Of a stretch of DNA of 41,348 bases, positions 10,020 through 20,048 are shown piece after piece. Where the stretch lies: positions 1 to 41,348 of the forward strand of contig JAIWNI010000162.1 in NCBI GenBank assembly GCA_025331435.1, written 5' to 3'. This DNA is from Choanephora cucurbitarum. Its lineage: Eukaryota > Mucoromycota > Mucoromycetes > Mucorales > Choanephoraceae. A program made the position numbers and the translations under genes. Position 1 is the first letter of the stretch; each line of letters starts with the position of its first letter. Under the pieces are notes generated by a model that made no database searches, was not told where the DNA came from, and saw only the letters and a list, made by a program, of their open reading frames with translations.

Positions 10020-10188
10020 CAGTCATCCCCCAATTTAGGGAACGAAATATAGTGAACAATTTTGATTGAGGAAACGGTCTTGAGGGAACCGAAGTTAGTT
10101 TAATGCTGTATATTTCCTGCTATTGCTTTGAGAAATAGGGAACGGTGTCAAGGGAACCAAAATCGTTCCCTAAATCGGGGGACGACTG
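10020..10188. mobile_element. TA-flanked MITE, family B
   Basis: A 169-bp element bounded by CAGTCATCCCCCAATTTAGG and the reverse of CCTAAATCGGGGGACGACTG. The inverted repeats extend over 26 bp to GGGAACGA with two mismatches, and TA flanks both ends (10018-10019, 10189-10190). A weaker internal repeat of GGGAAC(C) occurs around 10087 and 10138. TA target duplication and CAGTC ends fit a non-autonomous Tc1/mariner/pogo element. No coding capacity. It is unrelated by end sequence to family A. Confidence 0.8.
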
Positions 10189-10190
10189 TA

Positions 10191-10961
10191 CCAGGCAAAG
10201 AAAAAAACAGGCTTTCTTTTTTTCACAACTCATCACCGCCTCCAAGTTGCTTTTCTATCAATAAAAGAAGATGCTCAAGATCGATGCTTGAGTGGTGATA
10301 AAAACTACTAAATAGGGTAATTGGGGTGGTGATGTTCAATGGTTCTCCTATAGGATTACTCCCTTCAAGTAGAGTAGTTGCTTATAAATAATTTGTTTTT
10401 TTTTATAAATGATTTTCATTAGTTTAAATCAGCATCTTCAGATTCCTATTCCAGTAATAATATTTATTATCTAACAAAAACTAGCTTTCTTGTGTAGAGT
10501 TTTAAGATAAAAGATATCATTATTTATTTAGATAATTACTTGAGTAAAATCGGAGTACGGTTTGGTTTTTTGGATTATCGCACATTGCTATGGGGCTTTG
10601 GTTAAGTTGGTTTTTGATGACAACACTTATTACTTTAGACAAAAGCTAAAGTGAGAAAGTAGCGATCTAACTATTTGCCTTTGGATACTGTCCGTTTAGT
10701 TTTTTTTTTTCTTGATTTTCTATTGTTTAGGTTTTTATAACTTATATCCGGTCAATTCAGTACGAAATTTTTAATTTTACCCGGTTCAATCCTACTGTGT
10801 ACGAACTTGCTTTGCTAGGAAAGAATGAACACAGTGGCATATTTAGATTCAAATAAGAGATCATGCTTATTGATTCACAGAAGCTTGATGAAGATTCGTT
10901 ATTTCTTTTACCAATATTTTTTCATTAGCATCTGAAGATATATGAAAGGAAAAAAGAAAAA
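10191..10961. other. gene-free stretch upstream of AOX
   Basis: Intergenic AT-rich sequence. No ORF or repeat that I can support. The last part should contain distal AOX promoter. Confidence 0.4.
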
Positions 10962-10982
10962 AATCGGAGACTAGCTCCGATT
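10962..10982. promoter_or_regulatory. CGG-N9-CCG inverted repeat upstream of AOX
   Basis: AATCGGAG and CTCCGATT form perfect 8-bp arms around ACTAG, about 50 bp upstream of the TATA-like box and 144 bp upstream of the AOX start codon. Inverted CGG triplets are the usual target of Zn2Cys6 fungal transcription factors, and AOX genes of other fungi are controlled by such factors through CGG motifs. The regulator here is inference. Confidence 0.4.
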
Positions 10983-11029
10983 CATTGAATCATTTTTCGA
11001 CGTTTCGGTAAGCTTAGGGATGACAGATC

Positions 11030-11040
11030 GTATATAAATA
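11030..11040 (+). promoter_or_regulatory. TATA box of AOX
   Basis: GTATATAAATA about 86 bp upstream of the AOX ATG, placed as expected for a TATA box with a 5'-UTR of roughly 50-60 bases. Confidence 0.6.
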
Positions 11041-11125
11041 CAAGCAAGTGCACTTGATTCAAAGCATTGTATCAATTAAATTTCTACTAGAATTATAACA
11101 ACCCTACTCCAAAAATAATCTAACA

Positions 11126-12082
11126 ATGATCAGTGTTGCTCCTACACAATCTAAAATCTTATTGAAGGCCGCTGTCCCTGTTCTCTCCCGAATGGCTGCT
11201 CCTACTGCTTTAGCTTTGAGTCGCCGTGCATTCAGCAATTCGACTCAAAAGTCGCAAGATGCTGCGCTTTCTGATATTGCCAGTAGAATGCCTCGCGATA
11301 TTTATCGTGAGGTTCTTGAATCTAAACCTGTTCCTATGAGAGAAGAGTTCCTCAAGACAAACAAGTTGACACCCGAGCTTCTAGAAAAGATTGAATTTAG
11401 TCCTGGCAAACATTTTGTCCCACAAACGATGGGCGACCGAATGGCACTTTATACAGTTAAGTTCCTTCGTACACTTCCCGATACTTATTTTGGCAAGAAT
11501 CATTATATGCGTGCTGTTATGCTTGAAACTATTGCTGCTGTACCCGGTATGGTTGGTGCAATGCTGCGACATATGAAAAGCCTACGATCAATGAAAAATG
11601 ACAATGGTTGGATTTCCCATTTGCTACATGAAGCTGAAAACGAACGTATGCATCTTATGACATGGATCAAATGCTTAGAACCATCGCTATGGAACCGTCT
11701 TCTTGTTTTGGGTGCCCAAGGTGTCTTTTTCAATGCTTACTTTTTACTTTATCTTGCTTCACCAAAGGTAGCACATCGTATGTGTGGTTATTTAGAAGAA
11801 GAAGCAGTTATATCCTACACACATTTCCTTGAAGACATTGACAACGGTATTTTAAAGAACGGTCCAGCACCTCAAGTTGCTATTGAATACTACAACTTGC
11901 ATCCTAGTGCTACTATTCGAGATGTAGTCCTTGCCGTTCGGGCCGATGAAGCAGTTCATCGTGATGCCAATCATTTCTTTTCTGATCGCATAGCTCAACA
12001 AAAAGAAGACATTCTTTCTGAAGTCAAAGCAAGATATGAACAAGAAGCTTCGAAAAACCAATCACATGGCTCTATGGCCTAA
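11126..12082 (+). CDS. AOX1: mitochondrial alternative oxidase
   Basis: A single uninterrupted exon of 318 residues, close to the family norm. It reduces oxygen to water with electrons from ubiquinol in the inner mitochondrial membrane, bypassing complexes III and IV. Residues 1-40 are basic and Ser/Ala-rich without acidic residues, a matrix-targeting presequence. All di-iron ligand motifs are present: LET (E134), NERMH (E173, H176), LEEEA (E224-E226) and RADEAVH (E275, H278). The GMVGAML and QGVFFNAYFLLYL segments are the membrane-binding helices. A TATA box (11030) and a CGG inverted repeat (10962) lie upstream; AATAAA is at 12173-12178. It is one of the few genes here without introns. Identification is certain. 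Confidence 0.98.
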   Translation: MISVAPTQSKILLKAAVPVLSRMAAPTALALSRRAFSNSTQKSQDAALSDIASRMPRDIYREVLESKPVPMREEFLKTNKLTPELLEKIEFSPGKHFVPQTMGDRMALYTVKFLRTLPDTYFGKNHYMRAVMLETIAAVPGMVGAMLRHMKSLRSMKNDNGWISHLLHEAENERMHLMTWIKCLEPSLWNRLLVLGAQGVFFNAYFLLYLASPKVAHRMCGYLEEEAVISYTHFLEDIDNGILKNGPAPQVAIEYYNLHPSATIRDVVLAVRADEAVHRDANHFFSDRIAQQKEDILSEVKARYEQEASKNQSHGSMA

Positions 12083-14326
12083 TATATAATTATCTATTGT
12101 AATTTTATTGCTGCATTTATAGGCACTATTCTTTGTATTTGTTGTATGATTATGTCGATTAACATATTTGTAAATAAATTTGATAGTCTTTTCCTTAACT
12201 TATTCCAATTGCAAATGTTGTATTTTAACACTTTTTTTACAAGAACTAGTGAATAAAAAAAGTGCTGTAAGGACGCAATCTTTCAATTCTCAATTGTGGG
12301 TTGTACATACCACAATTGCCACATGGCTCACTACGACTTCGATATGCGATTGAATTTTCAAGTACTTCATAAAGTATGTTGCCCAATCTTGGATTTTATT
12401 TTAGACTGAAGTTGCTTGATAGGACGAGAGGTCTGGTGAACAAGGAGAACAAATAAAGCGTACTCCTGATATACAATTGATTGATAAACAACTCCAAGAG
12501 CATGGATGGAGATATTGTTCATGAATGTGCAAAGCTTTTTTACGGCTGAAACATTGCTCTTAGCATCTAATACAGTACTAATGAAGGGTATGGGTTGAGC
12601 ATCCATAGTTTTCATATAATTGACGACTTATCTTAAGATGGAAGTTGATTAGAAGTTTCTTAAAACTTTTTATTGCATACTGACAAAAGCATACAACCTA
12701 CATGTCATTCTGTCAAAAATAAAATGATAGTAAAAAGACATAAGAAAGAAAAGTGTCAAGTTTGGTAGTTCAATTTAAAAACCATTTGCACTAATCAGTC
12801 AACAGCTGTTGACTTCAAACAGCTTCTCTAACTATTATTATTATTTATCTGAACTCTTCATTGCGCGAAAAAAAGACTTGTAACAACTTAGTTCCATGAA
12901 GAAAGATATGGAGTCATTACCCACACTATTGCCACCTTCCCAATGTAGAGGGATTGTTTCTGTAGCAATTTAAGCCGGAAAAATCATGTTTTCTTACCGG
13001 ACAGTGTGAAATATCTTGCAAAATTACTTCGAAATCCTTGACAAACATCCTCTGTAAAAAAAAAAGACAATGTGTTTAGACGAATGAAGCAAATAGCGCC
13101 TATCTGCCATTAGAGAGATAGTTACAATCAAGAACTCGTTGATCTTAGGATTATTTATGTTTGCTTGAGGGGCACATCTTTTTCTTAAGGCAAACATGAA
13201 TTAAAGCTTCATTTGCAGGTCACTACTCATCTTTTTCAGATTTGGCTTATTGAAATGTTGTGGCAATATGCACAAACATTAAATAAATTCTTTGCATAGA
13301 AGACTATACTTTTTCTTAGATAGTCAGTTTTGTTTTGTCTTCTTTTCAATATTTCGATCGTAGGCTTGTCGTCACAGAAAACTGGCCTTGAATACCAGCA
13401 AATATGAAGTCTGAGCGTATGTCTCTTTCATTTGCATTTACTGAAACATTAGCGAATAGCATTCTGTTCTATAAAATTTAAATATCTTGAAAAACAAAAC
13501 GTAACCTCTTACGGTTTTGTTTTTTATCTTCATTCCAAGTTAAAGAAGCAAGCCGAAAAGAATTGATAAATACCTATATATATGCGCCTTTGATGCGTTT
13601 TTCTATTATAGAACAGTCTATATTTCTTTTTCATTCAATTTTTTCAATGTGGTACCAGCCTCTTTATATTAGCATTAGTGAGCAGATATCTCTGTAGTAA
13701 ATAGACGTGCATTGTAATCCCTTCTTCTCTTTTTAAGGTCTTAATAAAGCTGCCGACAGTCTCAAGAATTGCCTGCTAGTTTCTGTTATCAATAAAAGTG
13801 TCAATAGTATACACGTTACATGACATCTTCAAGTGATTCAACATAGTGCATCTGAGGATCTAAGATTAAAAGTAGATGCGTACAAAGCGCAGCCAGAACA
13901 AAGACAATAAGCTCAGATCACTTTGTGTGAAAGAGCTAAGACGTACTTTTTTTTTAGTGCCAAGTGTTTTGAAGAACAAGAATGTCCCTGTAAAGCTTAA
14001 AATTGATCTAAAACGTTGAGGACGTCCAATTTTTTTTCTAAACTTTGAGGTCAAAGTTATGTTTGTATATAGGCAGCGTATTGTATTGCAGTCGTACATG
14101 AATGGGCTTGTCTTACTATTAATTCATTGCAGACATACTGAAACAAAAGAGCTGCATTCCAAAACCCTCTTGTCATTGAGAAAGATAACAGCTGAAGCAC
14201 TTCATAGTTTATCCCAAATATTTCAGTACCTATCCGGCTTTTCTTTTCCGTACCTGTAAATTATCCAATAGGAAACAATCAAATAAAAAACAATTTTTTT
14301 TTTAATTTTACCTTTCTTTCTTTTCC
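12083..14326. other. long gene-free stretch
   Basis: About 2.2 kb of AT-rich sequence. It holds the AOX 3' end with AATAAA at 12173 and a 9-bp-arm hairpin at 12291-12318 (CAATTGTGG / CCACAATTG). A minus-strand 82-codon ORF at 12367-12615 (MKTMDAQPIPFISTVLDAKS) is the only frame with some coding look, but I recognise no family. No other signal. Confidence 0.35.
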
Positions 14327-15479
14327 ATGCTTCAAAAATGTCAAAGCAGATACGCTTTTTTAAGTAACAGCTGGTACATGTTAGCCCTACGTGTACTCCA
14401 GGACAATAAAAATAGTTATTGTCAGTCATTCCGTCCTTTATCTGCTTTTTCTACTTTAGTAAAACCTTCGAAAAATACTTACAATGAAACTTCGGTAAAC
14501 ACCGATAAACTACTCAAATCAGCTCCAAAACTGAGCCCGGCCACACTAAATACAGGGAATCGATTACATTCAGAAACAACTGCACAGTGCTCAGGTTTTA
14601 AGAAGTATGATGGTCAGCGTTGTAGGCGAATGGTCAGAATAAATCCTTCTGCATCAAATACAATTACTTATTGCTATGATCATGGGCCCATTCCTAGGCG
14701 AAAGCCAAGAACAAGCAAGAAGAGCACAAAAAGGCCTTCTTTGCTGAAAACAAACATAAGTGCAATGTGCAATATTGAAGAGAATAACATTAACAAGTTA
14801 TTTGATTGTTGGCATCGTAAGTTTAAAAATAATCACTTTGTCTTTCTATGGATTATAGCTCTAAAAAAATTATGTAGTGTGGATCAAGCCGTCCATTGAT
14901 AAAGAGACAAGAGACTCTATCCTTCAGGAAATGAAGCGACCTTTGTCTAATGGAGATCGGTCCGGTTATATCTATGCATACTCATTTGAAAATGGGCCGC
15001 TTGCTTCGACCGACAAATTCGCTTATTTCAAAGTTGGAAGAACAACAGATCCACATAGACGCATGTATCAAGTCTCAATCAAATGCAACCATGTACCCAA
15101 AATCATTGAACTTTTTCCCAGCTTTCCAGCGATAACAAATAGACCATTTATGTCAACTAATTTAGAGACATTGGATCAAACAATACAGAGCTTTCCAAAA
15201 TGTCCTATTACCCATCGAGTGGAGCGATTAATTCTCTTAGAGCTATCTTCCTTACATAAAAAGGCTGACTTCAAGTGTCCGGAATGTAATTCTTACCATA
15301 GAGAATGGATACGTGTACCTCGGTTACGGCATACCGATGGAACACTGATGACAGATCTAGAATTGTGGTCTTTGCAGATACGACCCACTATACTTCGCTG
15401 GATTCAATTTGGCGTGGCCGCTTCAGCTTTTGGTACAATAAAAAATAAACCCATCCATGATTCAAGGAGCAAATCGTAA
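14327..15479 (+). CDS. T5orf172/DUF1766 (GIY-YIG-like) domain protein
   Basis: Exons 14327-14816 and 14878-15479 (intron GTAAGT...TATGTAG, phase 1) encode 363 residues. The first part is Ser/Thr-rich with a Cys/His motif typical of the family, C88, C99, C116 and H119 (AQCSGFKKYDGQRCRRMV...YCYDHG), followed by a basic stretch RRKPRTSKKSTKR. The second part is the GIY-YIG-like fold: SGYIYAYSF at 192-200, FKVGRTTDPHRRM at 214-226 with the conserved R218, and HRVERL with E279, the likely equivalent of the catalytic glutamate. A C-P-E-C-x3-H motif (297-304) follows. Such proteins are widespread in fungi and of unknown substrate; nuclease activity is not shown. AATAAA is at 15507-15512. An upstream 5' exon cannot be excluded. 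Confidence 0.85.
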
Positions 15480-15685
15480 TGAAACCACTTGTATATTTTT
15501 GATTTCAATAAAATAAATCTACAGCCTTTTATTTTGTTACTGCTTTAGAAGACTTTTCATGTTTGTGCTCTTTTTCTTACTAAAGAAAAGGAAAGAAAAT
15601 TGTGAAAAAGAGGTTAAAATGTGTTGCTGAGTAATACCTTTACTAGTCTAAGCACTGAAGCACTTTTATCAACTTCGTTGTATTG
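15480..15685. other. 3' region of the T5orf172 gene
   Basis: Contains AATAAA at 15507 and then AT-rich DNA up to the family C repeat. No gene seen. Confidence 0.4.
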
Positions 15686-15988
15686 ACAGGTAGACGTAAT
15701 TGAAGCTGAAAACAATCTTTGAGCCACCGTTGGCTTAGTTTTCATCCACATATTTAACATAGTAAAACGTTGTACTAAACGTTTGATACGTCAAACTAGC
15801 AAAATTGAGTAATTAGAGCTAGAGCTAAGGCAACAAAACATCCCATATAGAGCTGAAAATTGCACACAATAAAAATGCTATATGAAGGTTTGTAACTACA
15901 AAAATCTAGACTTGTAGCTTTGTTTTGCGATGAGCTGTACTTCTTCAAAGTAAAGCCGAAAATGGCTTTTTGGAGTTGCTCCACTCAT
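15686..15988. mobile_element. dispersed repeat, family C copy 1
   Basis: About 303 bp, homologous to 23609-24013. Bases 15800-15979 are identical, base for base over 180 positions, to 23824-24003. The left 100 bp (GTAGACGTAATTGAAGCTG onward) are clearly homologous but much diverged, and about 100 bp present in copy 2 are missing here. The right end reads CCACTCAT followed by TA. Ends are roughly inverted (ACAGGTAGAC / reverse of CCACTCAT), better seen in copy 2. Non-coding; probably a MITE. Confidence 0.75.
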
Positions 15989-16156
15989 TAAGTAGTGCAT
16001 CATATAGCGGAATTTCAGATCATTAGTGATGAATACAACAGAATATGAATAGACAAAGTTTTGAGTATCATTTGTTAAATAATAATAATAACCAGAATGC
16101 ATCTGTCCAGCAGGATCAATAGGCATTGAAAGCTGATTGCTTCGTGCACTTTGCAC
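15989..16156 (-). pseudogene. possible DDE transposase scrap next to the repeat
   Basis: A minus-strand frame runs from 16156 into the repeat and reads FVYSYSVVFITNDLKFRYMM. This has a loose likeness to the stretch YSINVQAV.D..LRF.... of Harbinger-type DDE transposases. No other block of such a transposase is visible and the reading then enters the repeat. Weak evidence; it may be chance. Confidence 0.15.
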
Positions 16157-18555
16157 TGTATTTTTCTTTTATCTGTTCAAAGATTGTACACAAAGCTCAC
16201 TTGTTCATTTTTTTTTAACTATTTGCTCGGCTTCGATTTTGCGTTTTTCTCAAGACGGTTAGTTTCTGGTTATCGATTGAAGATTTGTGAAGATAAGAAA
16301 AAAAGCCAAGATGACGATAATTTCTTAGTACATAGAAGATTTTAGACAATTATTACTAGCTCAAACAAGCAAAGGTGTGGAGCAAAATATGTAATTTTCT
16401 GCAAAAAGCAACTAATGCATCATAATCGTAATGACGTTCTTGCGTTTTGCTATAGCGATTTCGCTGTATAATTGCAAAAGTCCTTAAAGCATGATAGATC
16501 AAGCCTCACTGATTTTGACTGTAAAAGAAACTCTAACCAGAGAAGTTGATGTGATATTTAGCAAGCCTAACAGATCGCGCAATTTATTCTGTAAGAACAA
16601 AACTAAAGATGATCATTAACACAAGCGATAGTCAGCAACGTAGATGAAGGAGCCTAATCTGTTGCTTGATACATACTGTTCATTACAAATGCATATGAAA
16701 GCGCAAAACTTCATCACTTGTTTATGTGCTACCGTATTGGAGCGATAAAGACATTTGTATTGGTCTGTTGTGCTTTTGCGATTTTGAGCGCTATTGCTTT
16801 GTCTCAGATGTTTAAGAAAGATGGGAGAAAGGCGTAAATGTACCAACTCTGGTTTCAGAGTCACTTCTTGTATTATTTTATTGAGGCTTCATATACATTG
16901 AGCAATAGCAAATCTATAGCAGCACAGTACTGTCATATAATGTCAGTATTTCTTTTATATGTACGACATAGCTACTAGTAAACTACAACTCGAATCATGA
17001 GCAAATCTTATTTTCTGATGCTCGGTAATAAACTAGTTTTGGAGTAAACATGTTGCTACTTGCTAAATGGAACAATATGATTGATATCCATACCAATTCT
17101 TGCTACTGACTACTTAATAAAATAGGAACCATTTCAACTCGGTTTGTGTAATACGTAATTAATGCTCGTGTAATCCTTTTTCTCTATCCGAATCGCAAAA
17201 TGAAATTGCTGATCCTTGCATCTCGACGATCTTTAATGCTTCGTATATATTCTTTCTTTGAAACAAAGAGGAGCTTAGAACATGAAACTTTTTATTTCAT
17301 AAGTAGCACTTTTACCTATCATTGCCAACCTGCTTTCAATCAAATTAGATGAAAAAGCGAATTACATCTCTCTGACTCCAACAAAATAGTCTGGTACTAA
17401 TCATAAATGCAATTCAAAACTAGAACATCCAGAGCTCAGCAAAGAAGAAAAAGAGAACACAAGACTATTATTTGAGACTCAAAGCAATTTGCTTACCAAA
17501 CAATCAAGGAGAGCGGTTTCTAAACACTTATATTAAGTTAAGTTACGGTTCAATAATTAATTAAACAGATGATTTCAAGGGACACTTTTTCGAGAACTAC
17601 ATGCTTTTTTCACAAGCGTTATATGATAGTTACAATTATAGAAAGCAAAAAAAAGTCGATAAAACTGTTTGATTACTTGTTCTCTATCTATGGGCTTTGG
17701 TCAGGACCCTTACTTTTGCAAGTATGTTTAAATATCAGTAGATTTTTCTGCTTCTCCATGACAAGTGCTTGCATAGACAAGAACACGTTCATCAAAACAA
17801 ACAAGCAAAAATGATATAAGTGTGATAGCTAAAGGATCGGGTTATTACGTTTACAAGTTTCTCGGGTTTTGGCGAGTTACAGTTTCTAGTCTTACTAAGG
17901 CATTTTACGGATTTTGTGCTATTTTATAAAAGATAATTATATTTGAAGAGAGCCGATCGCTTCAATCAACGTTCGTGTACCCTAAAAAAAACTATTCTCA
18001 ATTCTCGGGTTACTGCAGTGTTTGTAAACAAACCCCTCTTTTGGGATTCATAACGTTATATTTCAGGCACCGATTAAAACACACAAAAGTCTTTGGTTTC
18101 TTTTAGCTCAACTCATTATATCCCTGATTACTTCAAAAAAGAAGAAGCATAAAAACAATATAAGACGGACAACTCAATGCAACTTTCATTCTCTAGGTAT
18201 CTTAGTTTAACATACCAAGCCTCAACAATGCGATGGTATATTGAATACACATTCCTAGTAGCACAACAGTTATTATGATATAATGTTACACGACACGAAC
18301 ACCTCTTTTTTAGGATTCGAAAAAGAAGTACACCACAGGTGCTCAAGGCCAACAAGTGACAATGAAATACAGATGCGTAACACTGAGATACCGAGTATAG
18401 TCACCCAGTCTGCGAAAGCTCCAATAAATTGCAATAACTGAATTAAAGCGTCCAGAATTCAATACGCACTAAAAATAAAATTATATAAATATGAATCAAA
18501 ATAAAGGTTGATTTCATGCCTTCAACAACTTTTCACTACTCTCTTTTACATCAAA
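16157..18555. other. long gene-free stretch upstream of the GH45 gene
   Basis: About 2.4 kb of AT-rich sequence. ORFs of 60-82 codons on both strands (for example 16616-16864 minus, 17569-17814 plus, 18128-18355 minus) show no family signature and poor coding character. The last 80 bp hold the GH45 promoter, with the TATA-like sequence TTATATAAATA at 18480-18490. Confidence 0.4.
18480..18490 (+). promoter_or_regulatory. TATA box of the GH45 gene
   Basis: TTATATAAATA about 70 bp upstream of the ATG at 18556, in the normal range for a fungal TATA box in front of a strongly regulated secreted enzyme. Confidence 0.5.
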
Positions 18556-19629
18556 ATGAAGCTTGCTATTGCTATAAACTTTGTCACTATTGCTCTCGCT
18601 CTCGGCAAAACTGTTGAAGCGGCTGAATGTAGCAAGGTCTATGGTCAATGTGGTGGTAAGGCTTTTTATATAGAAAAATCAGATCAAATACGAGTTGTCT
18701 AATATGTCAAAGGTGTTAACTACACTGGCCCTACCTGTTGCGAACAAGGGTCATATTGTAACACAAGCTCCAATAACAAATACTACTCCCAATGTCTTCC
18801 AGGTGGTATGTAATAACAATACAAATATTCTTAGATGAATAAGAAACTCATTCTTGCTTGCCTAGCCAAGAGTTCTGTCCCTAACAAGTCTTCAATTACT
18901 ACCAAGAAGTCTTCAACCACTACCAAGAAGCCTTCAACCACTGTTATCACTTCTGCCCAAAAGCCTTCTCCCACTTCTAGCAGCGGTTACAAGCCTGTTT
19001 CTGGTGGTATGTCTGGTAGCGGTAAGACCACAAAATACTGGGATTGTTGTAAGGCTTCTTGTTCTTGGGATGGCAAGGGTTCCAAGACTGGTCCTGTCGA
19101 TACCTGTGGCAAGAATGGTATCACCTTAGTTGATGACAATACTAAGAGTAGCTGTGATGGCGGTGATGGTTATATGTGTAACAGCAACCAACCTTGGGCT
19201 GTCAACGATGACCTTGCTTACGGGTTTGCTGCTGCTTCAATTGCTGGTTCTAATGAAAACGCTTGGTGCTGCACATGTATGGAACTCACTTTTACCAATA
19301 CTGCTATTGCTGGCAAGAAGATGGTCGTCCAAGTTACTAATACCGGTGGTGATTTGGGTGCTAACCACTTTGATTTGCAAGTGCCTGGTGGCGGTGTCGG
19401 TCTCTTCAACGGTTGTACTGCTCAGTGGGGAGCCCCTGCTGACGGTTGGGGCTTGAGATATGGTGGTATTCAATCTCTTAGTGACTGTAATTCTCTTCCT
19501 GCTCCTCTTCAAGCCGGTTGTAAATTCAGATTTGGCTGGTTCAAGAACGCTGATAACCCATTGATGACATTTAAGGAAGTCACTTGTCCTTCCGAGCTGG
19601 TCTCTCGCACAGGCTGTTCCAGGGTCTAA
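18556..19629 (+). CDS. secreted GH45 endoglucanase with N-terminal CBM1
   Basis: Exons 18556-18655, 18713-18805 and 18866-19629 give 318 residues. A signal peptide (1-23) is followed by a fungal cellulose-binding module CBM1 (25-63: YGQCGG...TCCEQGSYC...YYSQCLPG), then a linker with repeated TTKKSS/TTKKPS units (about 65-115), then the GH45 catalytic domain (118-318). Catalytic residues are seen as D124 in KYWDCCKASCSW and D234 in NHFDLQVPGGGVG. It cuts internal beta-1,4 bonds of cellulose outside the cell. Module order equals that of the Rhizopus and Mucor GH45 enzymes. Intron 2 has a GTATGT donor; the competing GT three bases upstream would also keep frame. AATAAA at 19707-19712. Convergent with the next gene. 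GH45 genes of this group have been suggested to be acquired by transfer; nothing here tests that. Confidence 0.96.
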
Positions 19630-19706
19630 ACTTCTTTCTCCAATACAATATAAAACAGCACAATATATCATATCGTTTCTCTAAACAACAAGCATATGCT
19701 ATACAT

Positions 19707-19718
19707 AATAAATTTATT
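19707..19718. terminator. bidirectional polyadenylation signal
   Basis: AATAAATTTATT is a palindrome that offers AATAAA to the GH45 transcript on the plus strand (19707-19712) and to the small secreted protein transcript on the minus strand (19713-19718). It lies 78 bp after one stop codon and 32 bp after the other. Confidence 0.55.
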
Positions 19719-19749
19719 GTTTATTTAAATATTACTTTTTACAGGTATT

Positions 19750-20048
19750 TTATGTATTCTTGATAAAAGCATCACTAGGAAAAAGAATAGCACGTCAGCA
19801 TAACAGCCGCTTCAAAATCCAACAAGTACATACCTTTCATCGGTTTCATCAATTCGGATAAAAGGGCTTTCTTCTTTGTTTGTTCTGATAAAGTTTTTTT
19901 CTATGTTGTAACCGTTCAAGTCTGGTTGAGAAAGTAAGCTGTCGGGGTTGGCCGAAATTTTTCTACGAGGAGACTCTTGCTGAGGAGTAGGCATAGTCCA
20001 AGCAACTGCAATTACAGTAGCAAATACGATGATTGAAGTAAAACGCAT
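19750..20048 (-). CDS. small secreted protein
   Basis: Exons 20048-19834 and 19774-19750 on the minus strand encode 79 residues. A signal peptide (MRFTSIIVFATVIAVAW, cut around 17-19) precedes a short hydrophilic, acidic and basic chain without cysteines, ending SDAFIKNT. The intron has donor GTATGT, branch GCTGAC and acceptor TTTTTCCTAG, all good; without splicing the frame would run on to a stop at 19812. No known family and no cysteine pattern of effectors or hydrophobins. The KKISANPDS-like region contains PRRK, a possible processing site. It shares its 3' region with the GH45 gene. Real gene likely; function unknown. Confidence 0.6.

Noticed and set aside
19237..19671. 144-codon minus-strand ORF
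   Set aside because: It is the mirror of the GH45 catalytic exon; the plus strand carries the conserved protein.
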